Under the pieces are notes generated by a model that ran no database searches, was not told the DNA's origin, and worked only from the letters and a program-made list of their open reading frames with translations. From Cytophagales bacterium (lineage in GTDB: Bacteria > Bacteroidota > Bacteroidia > Cytophagales > UBA9547): DNA of 11,599 bases. A program made the position numbers and the translations under genes. Shown in pieces: positions 1 to 6,538 of the stretch; position 1 is the first letter of the stretch, and each line of letters starts with the position of its first letter. Location of the stretch: positions 1 through 11,599 of the forward strand of contig DMUD01000312.1 of NCBI GenBank assembly GCA_003476475.1. The letters are read 5' to 3'.

Positions 1-1
1 T

Positions 2-487
2 GCCGTTTCCTCTTGCGCCTTTATTGCCGAAATGGCAGCCTACTACAAAGACAAAGGTAAATCGCTGTACGAAGTACTTCAAGAAGTATATGTAAAGCAT
101 GGCTTCTACAAAGAAAAACTCATTTCCATCACGAAAAAAGGGAAATCGGGAGCCGATGAAATCAAACAAATGATGAAAGACCTGCGTGCAAATCCGCCAA
201 AAAAACTAGGAGGCGCACGATTGGTGAAACTAATGGACTATGAGATGCAAACCGAAACAGATTTGCTAAATGGCTCCAAAAAACCCATTCATTTGCCAAA
301 ATCAGATGTGCTACAGTTTGTAATGGAAGACGGCAGCAAAGCATCGGCACGACCATCGGGCACTGAACCCAAAATCAAATTCTACTTTAGTGTAAAGGAA
401 CATTTAGCTTCTGCCAGCCAATATGAAGCAGTTTCAAAAAAATGCGACGAAAAGATTGAGCAGACAATTAAGGACTTAGGATTTTGA
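2..487 (+). CDS. Phospho-sugar mutase (phosphoglucomutase/phosphomannomutase family), C-terminal part, cut by window start
   Basis: The reading frame is open from base 2 to a TGA at 485-487, so the gene begins before the window; the ATG at 32 is internal. About 161 residues are visible. The decisive feature is the domain IV signature RPSGTEPKIKFYF at about 337-375; in the alpha-D-phosphohexomutase family the SGTEPK loop binds the phosphate of the sugar substrate. The family interconverts glucose or mannose 1- and 6-phosphates through a phosphoserine that lies in the missing N-terminal part. The sequence around the loop resembles the long, PgcA-like branch (about 570-580 residues) more than the short ManB/AlgC branch, but substrate preference cannot be read from this end. 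The protein should be cytosolic. The next gene starts 40 nt downstream on the same strand, and I see no hairpin terminator between them. Confidence 0.9.
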   Translation, partial: AVSSCAFIAEMAAYYKDKGKSLYEVLQEVYVKHGFYKEKLISITKKGKSGADEIKQMMKDLRANPPKKLGGARLVKLMDYEMQTETDLLNGSKKPIHLPKSDVLQFVMEDGSKASARPSGTEPKIKFYFSVKEHLASASQYEAVSKKCDEKIEQTIKDLGF

Positions 488-527
488 AAATCGCATCGTT
501 TAAATTGTTTTTTTACAAACAAAAACT

Positions 528-3347
528 ATGATTTTCAGAGGTCTTGCTCTGCTTTTCTTGGCATTCTGTTTCAACTCTCAAAAAACATATTGTCAGCCAT
601 TTGGTGGCCACCCTTTCAGTCAAAGATGGAAGCAGATAAATACAGACACGGTACGCATCATCTTTGCAACTGGCTTCGAAAAACAAGCCAGCCGAATAGC
701 CCGAATTGAACATGCTTTGGCCGCAAATTCCTCGCTTTCACTTGGAAAAAAATTTGGAAAAATAAACATCGTGCTCCAAAACCGCACCATGGAAGCCAAT
801 GGATATGTGGGGCTTGCACCTTTTCGATCCGAATTTTACACCACACCGCCACAAAATGCACACTTACTTGGGTCTTTATCATGGCTCGATTTATTGGCTT
901 TGCACGAATACCGCCATGTGCAACAAGACCTAAATTTCAATAAGGGTTGGAACAGGGCTTTATACTATTTAAGTGGTGAAATGGGTTGGGCGTTGGGGAA
1001 TAACCTTGCTATACCAAATTGGTTTTTTGAAGGCGATGCAGTACTGAACGAAACTCGATTTACAAAACAAGGACGTGGCCGCTTGCCCGCATTTTATAAT
1101 GAATACAGGGCTTTGTTTATCGACAAAGTTCGGTATTCCTATGCCAAAACCCGTAATGGTTCTTTCAAAGATTTTGTGCCAGACCACTACAAATTTGGGT
1201 ATTTGATGTGCCTTCAGGCCAACGAAAAATTCGGTGAGGAGGTGTGGAAGAATACTACCCAAAACACCTTTTGCAGGCTGCCTCTGTATCCTTTTTCAAG
1301 AGCTTTGAAGAAAAATACGGGGATTACTACCAAAAAGCTTTACGTAGAAACACTCGACAATTTCGACCAAAAAAGTGTTGCACAACTAGCCAAACCTGAC
1401 GACAGCGAAATTTTAAACAAAACACAAAAGAACACTTTCACCCATTACCAATACTCCTATTTTTTACCCGACTCAACTGTGTTGGCACTTAAAAAAGCAT
1501 TCAACCAAATACCCACGTTAGTACTTATAGACGGGGAAAAAGAAGAAAAAATCAGTCCACAAGGCTATACCCAACACGACTACATTTCGTACCGCAATGG
1601 CTATGCTACTTGGACCGAAAGCAGTTTTCACCCTAGATGGGGCTGGCGAAACTATTCCGACATAGTGTCACTAGACCTGAAAACGAAAGAAAAACAGCGC
1701 ATCACGCACCGTACTAAACTTTTCGCCCCCGATATTTCACCTAACAATATGCAATTTGCTGCAGTGGAAATAGACGAATTGCAAAATAATCGCTTGGTGT
1801 TGGTAGAAAAACTTTCTGGTAAAATTGAAACCCGATTGCCCAACCCCGGAAATCTTTATTATTCCTTTCCGAAATGGGACGAAACAGGAAAATATATTTA
1901 TGTATCTGCCAGAAACGAGAAAGGACTTTCGGCAATAATGAAAATAGAGGTGGGAAGCGGAAAAAGAGACACGATTGTCCCTTTTCTAAACCAACCTATC
2001 GGTCAATTGAGCATTGCTGGAAAATATGTAGTGTACACTGCTGCTTATCAGGGCTTTGACAACTTACACGCATACGACAGCGAAACAAAGAAATATTACC
2101 GAATTAGCCATGGGCTGGTTGGGCATTATGAACCCTCGGTAGCTGCCAAACAAGAGGCTATTACATTTAGCCAATTCACCTCTAAGGGCAACAACTTACG
2201 TCTTATTCCTTTCGATACTGCCAAATGGGAAAACGCTTCGCCTGCTGGTCTGGATGAACTACCGCAGTACCATTCAAAACTTTTTGATCAAAATGGATTC
2301 GATTTGCCCTTGAAAGTAGATACTACCACCCTGCCTGCCACCCGATACAAGCAAATAAAACACTTGGTTTACTTGCACAGTTGGGGACTTCGCACCAGCC
2401 ACCCTAGTTATGGCCTTTTTCTTACTTCCAAAAACATTTTAAACAATACTGCGATAGAATTGGGCAGCGAATACAATGCCAATGAAAACACCTTTCGCCA
2501 ATCGGGCAATGTGACCTATGGGGGCTTTTATCCGATGCTGAGTATTGGGTCACAAAATGGCAACCGTAGCTACTACACTTTCGATTCGACGAGTTTTTCA
2601 AAATTTAACGAAACAAGACTGCATGTGGGTTCTTGGTTGCCGTTGAATTATACAAGAGGACTTTATTCCAGATACCTAATGCCTTCAGCCTATTATTCAT
2701 ACCGCATTTTGAACGGTGACAAGGCACCTGCTAACTATCTTCACACTATCGAACTTGGATTCTCTTTTTTGAATAGCAGAAGAAAAGCCTACCAACACAT
2801 TTTCAGCAGATTAGGTCAGTTTGTCAAAATAGATTATTTAAATTCCTGGCAAAACGCCAACACATACCAATGGCGCGCTTTGAGCGAATTTACTTTTCCA
2901 GGAATAGGTCGCAATCACGTATTCTCTGTTCAAGCCGATTATGTCAAAGACGGCAATGCCAACTATCGCTTCCAAGATCTTTTTGTATATCCACGCGGCT
3001 ACGGGCGCATATTTCAAAGCGAAATGACAAAGATTGGTTTCAACTATCACATGCCCCTATTCTACCCCGACTTTGGCATTGCTGGAATTGTGTACTTCAA
3101 GCGAATAAGAACCAATTTATTCTTCGATTGGAGCGAAGCATACAACCAAAGTCCAAACAAAAAAGAATTTTTAGGACAATACAACTCGGCTGGTGCCGAG
3201 CTTATTTTCGACCTCAATTTCTTCAACCTATCTCCTAATTTCAGCATATTCGTCAGGTATTCGCACCTTTTAAACGAACGCTACCTGAACAAAAGTCAGG
3301 AAAATGGCGTGTGGGAAATTGGTTTTCCGTTGGTTAGGATAGAATAA
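528..3347 (+). CDS. Secreted composite protein: gluzincin-like peptidase domain, TolB-like propeller, C-terminal outer-membrane barrel
   Basis: 939 residues. Residues 1-22 look like a Sec signal peptide (basic start, hydrophobic FRGLALLFLAFCF); Cys14 lacks a good lipobox. Residues about 40-280 resemble the peptidase-MA/gluzincin type: HEYRH at 126-130 fits the HExxH zinc motif, and WFFEGDA at 165-171 supplies Glu168 as possible third ligand. Residues about 305-570 contain repeated strand units such as ISPNNMQFAAVE and FPKWDETGKYIYVSARNE, typical of TolB/PD40 propellers. From about 612 to the end, alternating aromatic and polar strands suggest an outer-membrane barrel; PRGYG at 822-826 resembles the Omp85/D15 loop 6 RGF/RGY motif, followed by about five possible strands. 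Domain calls are by eye; peptidase activity and any substrate are inference. I know such proteins only as unnamed or 'TolB-like' Bacteroidota proteins. The PorE-like gene follows after 50 nt, suggesting shared envelope work. The ATG at 528 is chosen because it gives a complete signal peptide. Confidence 0.8.
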   Translation: MIFRGLALLFLAFCFNSQKTYCQPFGGHPFSQRWKQINTDTVRIIFATGFEKQASRIARIEHALAANSSLSLGKKFGKINIVLQNRTMEANGYVGLAPFRSEFYTTPPQNAHLLGSLSWLDLLALHEYRHVQQDLNFNKGWNRALYYLSGEMGWALGNNLAIPNWFFEGDAVLNETRFTKQGRGRLPAFYNEYRALFIDKVRYSYAKTRNGSFKDFVPDHYKFGYLMCLQANEKFGEEVWKNTTQNTFCRLPLYPFSRALKKNTGITTKKLYVETLDNFDQKSVAQLAKPDDSEILNKTQKNTFTHYQYSYFLPDSTVLALKKAFNQIPTLVLIDGEKEEKISPQGYTQHDYISYRNGYATWTESSFHPRWGWRNYSDIVSLDLKTKEKQRITHRTKLFAPDISPNNMQFAAVEIDELQNNRLVLVEKLSGKIETRLPNPGNLYYSFPKWDETGKYIYVSARNEKGLSAIMKIEVGSGKRDTIVPFLNQPIGQLSIAGKYVVYTAAYQGFDNLHAYDSETKKYYRISHGLVGHYEPSVAAKQEAITFSQFTSKGNNLRLIPFDTAKWENASPAGLDELPQYHSKLFDQNGFDLPLKVDTTTLPATRYKQIKHLVYLHSWGLRTSHPSYGLFLTSKNILNNTAIELGSEYNANENTFRQSGNVTYGGFYPMLSIGSQNGNRSYYTFDSTSFSKFNETRLHVGSWLPLNYTRGLYSRYLMPSAYYSYRILNGDKAPANYLHTIELGFSFLNSRRKAYQHIFSRLGQFVKIDYLNSWQNANTYQWRALSEFTFPGIGRNHVFSVQADYVKDGNANYRFQDLFVYPRGYGRIFQSEMTKIGFNYHMPLFYPDFGIAGIVYFKRIRTNLFFDWSEAYNQSPNKKEFLGQYNSAGAELIFDLNFFNLSPNFSIFVRYSHLLNERYLNKSQENGVWEIGFPLVRIE

Positions 3348-3397
3348 GTGCTTATTTTAGCAAATATTTTAAATTGTAACTTTTATAAGCTACTCCA

Positions 3398-5404
3398 ATG
3401 CTTAAAAAGATTTTCACATTTTTATTGTTGGCAGTAACTTCCAATTGTGTTTTCGCCCAAGCCGATGCCGATTCAGTAAAACAAGCCGACGCGATGTATG
3501 CGGCCGGAAACAAGCGAAAAGCTTTGAGCCTTTACTTATCAGCAATAAGTTTAAATTCAGAAAATGCCAAAGCTCATTTCATGGCAGGAAAGTGCTATTT
3601 AGAAACGAGCGAAAAAGGAAAATCGGTTGAATTACTAGAGAAAGCCTACAAATTGGATGCCAAAATATCGCCCGACATTTTGTATCTGATTGGAAAAGGA
3701 TATCAGTTAGATGCCAAATTCGACAAGGCAATTGAAAATTTCAATGCCTTTAAAACAAGTATGGAAGAAACTAAGGAAAAGGGAAAGGAACATGAAATTC
3801 AAAAAGCCGAGAAACACATCGCCGAATGCAAGAACGCAAAAACACTATATTCACAAAAAGCAAGTGTCCAATTGATCAATATGGGCGAGACGGTCAATTC
3901 GTCCCATGCTGAATATGCCCCTGTGATTTCATCCGACGAATCTACACTCTATTTCACATCGCGCAGGGAGGGTAGCACAGGCAACAAGAAAGATGCTGAC
4001 AAAGTATATTTCGAAGATATTTATGTAGTAAAAAAAGACAGCAGTGGAAAATGGGGTAGTCCTGTAAACATTGGCCCAACCCTCAACACCGATTTCCATG
4101 ATGCATGCAACGGACTTTCGCCAGATGGAAAAGAAATGTACATCACCTGTGAAACCCACAAAGGCGATATTTTCAAAAGTACTCAAAACGCCAATGGCAG
4201 CTGGTCGAAACCACAAAAAATGAAACTTATCAATTCTATATATGATGAAGCTTCGATTGCATTTTCGGGTGACGGAAAATTGATAATGTTTTCGAGTAAC
4301 AGACCTGGAGGCATGGGAAAACTCGACTTGTATTACTGTACTAAAGACAAAAAAGGCAATTGGTCTTCTCCCCAAAATGCTGGAAACATTCTGAATACCG
4401 AATACGACGAAGATAGCCCTTTTTTAGACCAAGAAGGCAAAACCTTGTTTTTCAGCTCTGCTGGATTCAATACCATGGGTGGATACGACATCTTCAAAAG
4501 TACATTTAAAGACGGCAAATGGACTGCTCCCGTCAACCTAGGATACCCCATAAACACCACCGATGATGATATTTACTATGTACAATCAAGCGACGGGCAA
4601 CGCGGATACTACGCTTCAATAAGAGAGGGCGGATTTGGAGAAAAAGACTTGTATATAGTTTCTATGGTAACGCCCGAACAAAAAGCACCTGCCGATTCTA
4701 TGGTCGTTACCGTAGGCGACTCCCTGACTAAAATTGCACCAGATTCTTTGGCACAAAACAATGAAGAAGAATCAAAAAATTTCAAGCCCATCACCATCAA
4801 AGGTCGCGTCTTCGACAATGAATCGGGAAAGCCACTTGAAGCTAAAATTACACTCTACGATGAAAATGGAAAGGAAATTCAAAAGGTAGAAACAAGTGCC
4901 GACGGCTATTATTCCTTCGTTTTAAAAGAAAAAAAACATGGTACCTACACCATCGAAACACATCCAACTGGTTTTGTGAAAAAATCAATAAAGCTTGACC
5001 TTACACCAACAAATGAAGAAACCGAAGACGTGGAAGATTTTGCGTTAGAAAAATACGTGGCCGGAAAAGATTATATCTTGCATTATGTGTATTTCGACTT
5101 CGACAAATCTACTTTAAAACCTGAATCGAGGGAAGAATTGATGAAATTGAAAGAACTTCTTTCAAGTAAGCCCAAAATGAAAATCGAAATTGGTGGTCAT
5201 ACCGATTTCATTGGCTCTACGGAATTTAACCTCATCTTATCACAAAAAAGAGCGCAAGCAGTTGTGAATTTTCTAATTCAACAAGGCATTTCTCCTAAAC
5301 GATTAAAAGCCATTGGTTATGGCAAAACAAAACCCCTTGCCACCAACGACGACGAAGAAGAAGGTAGAGAGTTGAACCGAAGGACCGAATTCAGGATAAA
5401 GTAA
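3398..5404 (+). CDS. PorE-like OmpA-family protein (TPR, PD40 propeller, carboxypeptidase-regulatory-like domain, OmpA C-terminal domain)
   Basis: 668 residues with a signal peptide ending near VFA/Q (cleavage after Ala20). Cys17 follows TSN, which is not a standard lipobox. Residues about 26-150 form TPR-like helical pairs. Five propeller blades follow, at about 173-195, 236-261, 284-313, 337-368 and 389-421, with repeats such as LSPDGKEMYIT and FSSNRPGGMGKLDLYY. Residues about 465-540 look like a carboxypeptidase-regulatory beta-sandwich (ITIKGRVFDNESGKPLEAKI). Residues about 556-668 are an OmpA C-terminal domain; Asp603 in GGHTD and Arg618 in LSQKRA sit 15 residues apart, like the diaminopimelate-binding pair in other OmpA domains. 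This four-part order matches PorE (PG1058), a type IX secretion component of Porphyromonas gingivalis. It should lie in the periplasm, linking the outer membrane to peptidoglycan. Bacteroidota encode several paralogues with this architecture, so orthology with PorE is uncertain. A TAACTTTT element at 3377-3384 matches the -7 consensus at 7 of 8 positions but has no clear -33 partner. Confidence 0.88.
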   Translation: MLKKIFTFLLLAVTSNCVFAQADADSVKQADAMYAAGNKRKALSLYLSAISLNSENAKAHFMAGKCYLETSEKGKSVELLEKAYKLDAKISPDILYLIGKGYQLDAKFDKAIENFNAFKTSMEETKEKGKEHEIQKAEKHIAECKNAKTLYSQKASVQLINMGETVNSSHAEYAPVISSDESTLYFTSRREGSTGNKKDADKVYFEDIYVVKKDSSGKWGSPVNIGPTLNTDFHDACNGLSPDGKEMYITCETHKGDIFKSTQNANGSWSKPQKMKLINSIYDEASIAFSGDGKLIMFSSNRPGGMGKLDLYYCTKDKKGNWSSPQNAGNILNTEYDEDSPFLDQEGKTLFFSSAGFNTMGGYDIFKSTFKDGKWTAPVNLGYPINTTDDDIYYVQSSDGQRGYYASIREGGFGEKDLYIVSMVTPEQKAPADSMVVTVGDSLTKIAPDSLAQNNEEESKNFKPITIKGRVFDNESGKPLEAKITLYDENGKEIQKVETSADGYYSFVLKEKKHGTYTIETHPTGFVKKSIKLDLTPTNEETEDVEDFALEKYVAGKDYILHYVYFDFDKSTLKPESREELMKLKELLSSKPKMKIEIGGHTDFIGSTEFNLILSQKRAQAVVNFLIQQGISPKRLKAIGYGKTKPLATNDDEEEGRELNRRTEFRIK

Positions 5405-5416
5405 TCTTCAACAAAT

Positions 5417-5716
5417 ATGCACCAACGAAAAATAGTTAACTGGGTCATATTTTGTTCAACTGTGCTAGTAGCAGACCTTTTGGCAGGAATTATAGTGTTT
5501 TGGGTTAGCCATCACTCTAAATTAGTAAACCCATACAAAGCCACTGCCTTAAAAATAGTTGCGTCGATTTTGGTGTTTTTTTCTGCTTTCTGGCTTGTAG
5601 AATCATTGGTCAACGCATTGACCATAAACTATGCTACTAGAACAAAAAAAAATGACACTAATCGAAACATACGGCTTAATCTTGGTCTTTTCTATCGGAC
5701 TTCTTGTCCTTTATAG
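5417..5716 (+). CDS. Small two-helix membrane protein of unknown function; 3' end uncertain because of an A9 run
   Basis: 99 residues as read. I do not recognise a family. Residues about 7-31 and 43-67 are strongly hydrophobic and likely form two transmembrane helices. The start lies 12 nt after the stop of the PorE-like gene, so the two are probably co-transcribed. The reading frame crosses nine consecutive A bases at 5644-5652. Beyond them the last 21 residues (from Asn79) are polar, with no membrane character, and look like an out-of-frame reading of the hydrophobic mini-ORF that starts at 5652. One A fewer would fuse both into a 116-residue, three-helix protein. One A more would end this ORF at a TGA overlapping the next ATG (ATGA), giving a 79-residue protein. 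The N-terminal 78 residues are therefore more credible than the tail. The function is unknown. Confidence 0.6.
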   Translation: MHQRKIVNWVIFCSTVLVADLLAGIIVFWVSHHSKLVNPYKATALKIVASILVFFSAFWLVESLVNALTINYATRTKKNDTNRNIRLNLGLFYRTSCPL

Positions 5717-5768
5717 CTGGTATTTAAAAGTAAAATTCAACCTCAACATCTTAGAAAATTTTTTTTAG
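5652..5768 (+). CDS. 38-residue single-helix mini-protein, or frame-shifted end of the preceding membrane ORF
   Basis: ATG at 5652, TAG at 5766-5768. The predicted product begins MTLIETYGLILVFSIG and is one hydrophobic helix (residues about 7-25) followed by a short tail of basic and polar residues (YLKVKFN). It overlaps the preceding 99-residue ORF by 65 nt in a different phase and ends 2 nt before the exonuclease start. Its membrane-like composition, compared with the polar translation of the competing frame, is the reason I think this frame is the coding one here. It may be a separate small membrane protein translated by coupling, or the third helix of a single 116-residue protein interrupted by an A-run indel. 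I recognise no family for it. Confidence 0.45.
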   Translation: MTLIETYGLILVFSIGLLVLYSWYLKVKFNLNILENFF

Positions 5769-5770
5769 AG

Positions 5771-6487
5771 ATGAACCCCCTGCTCAAAAATTTGGTATTC
5801 ATCGATATTGAAACGGTTTCGCTCACACACGACTTTCATTCTTTACCTCCCCGATTACAAGAAGCTTGGGCTAAAAAATCGTTTCAACTGGATACAGAGA
5901 AAAAAGATTTTGCCGCCCATTATTTTGAAAAAGCAGCCATATACGCCGAATTTGGAAAAGTACTGGTTATTGGAATAGGTTTTTTTCATGAAAATGAACA
6001 AAAAGAACTTTGCCTTAGAGTGAAGGCCCTTTCCAATCCCGACGAAAAAACATTGTTGGTCGAATTTTGCCAGCTGATGGAAAAAGGCTTTCCCCCAACT
6101 GATGTAGCCCTTTGCGCCCACAACGGCAAAGAATTCGATTTTCCCTACCTGTGCCGACGCATGTTGGTAAACGGAATCTCACTCCCCAACTATTTAAATA
6201 TTTCGGGCAAAAAACCTTGGGAAATACGACACCATGACACACTGGAGATGTGGAAATTTGGCGACCGAAAAAATTATACTTCCTTAGATTTATTGGCGAC
6301 TATCTTCAATATACCAAGTAGTAAAAACGGGATTGACGGTTCAATGGTCAATCACGCCTATTACAACGATAAAAAGCTAGATAGCATTGTAGAATATTGC
6401 AAACGAGATGTACAAGTGTTGGCGCAATTGTTTCTTAAAATGCACAATATACCCCTACCCAAAGAAGAAAACATGTACACGCTGTAA
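5771..6487 (+). CDS. DEDDy-type 3'-5' exonuclease related to the DNA polymerase B proofreading domain
   Basis: 238 residues, consisting of an RNase H-like exonuclease fold and little else. All three DEDD motifs are visible. Exo I is FIDIET with Asp12 and Glu14. Exo II is HNGKEFDFPYL with Asn118 and Asp123. Exo III is YCKRDV with Tyr209 and Asp213 in the Y-x3-D spacing that defines the DEDDy subgroup. These carboxylates would hold two metal ions for hydrolysis of a nucleic-acid 3' end. The arrangement matches the stand-alone 'predicted exonuclease related to PolB' family (Pfam DNA_pol_B_exo2), whose physiological substrate I do not know; repair or RNA trimming are both possible. No polymerase or helicase partner is encoded nearby. 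The start follows the mini-ORF stop by 2 nt, implying translational coupling. The protein is cytosolic. Confidence 0.88.
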   Translation: MNPLLKNLVFIDIETVSLTHDFHSLPPRLQEAWAKKSFQLDTEKKDFAAHYFEKAAIYAEFGKVLVIGIGFFHENEQKELCLRVKALSNPDEKTLLVEFCQLMEKGFPPTDVALCAHNGKEFDFPYLCRRMLVNGISLPNYLNISGKKPWEIRHHDTLEMWKFGDRKNYTSLDLLATIFNIPSSKNGIDGSMVNHAYYNDKKLDSIVEYCKRDVQVLAQLFLKMHNIPLPKEENMYTL

Positions 6488-6516
6488 GCAATTTGCTCTA
6501 AAAATCGCAAATTTGC
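6488..6516. repeat. Paired GCAA(A)TTTGC palindromes before the ABC-F gene
   Basis: GCAATTTGC at 6488-6496 and the perfect palindrome GCAAATTTGC at 6507-6516 are near-identical units starting 19 bases apart, in the 51-bp gap between the exonuclease stop and the ABC-F GTG. Two palindromes about two helical turns apart could be a dimeric repressor operator. CAAATTTG within the second unit also matches the -7 promoter consensus with one mismatch. Confidence 0.35.
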
Positions 6517-6538
6517 AAATAGCTTAAATCACCCTATC

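Noticed and set aside
488..527. Promoter before the 939-residue protein gene
   Set aside because: The 40-bp gap contains T and A runs but no convincing -7/-33 pair; read-through from the phospho-sugar mutase is equally likely.
2870..3238. 122-residue plus-strand frame overlapping the barrel region of the 939-residue protein
   Set aside because: It is fully nested in a different phase, has an Arg/Ser/Gln-rich random composition, and the host frame has consistent barrel-like strands across the same region.
3929..4375. 148-residue minus-strand frame inside the PorE-like gene
   Set aside because: It lies wholly opposite a gene with clear domain motifs, has no recognisable domain, and is rich in Phe and Ser as expected for an antisense reading of this A-rich coding strand.
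5644..5652. Programmed -1 ribosomal frameshift at A AAA AAA
   Set aside because: A -1 shift at this site leads at once to the TGA at 5653-5655 and does not join the two membrane ORFs; the fusion needs loss of one base (or gain of two), so the simple -1 model does not explain the arrangement.
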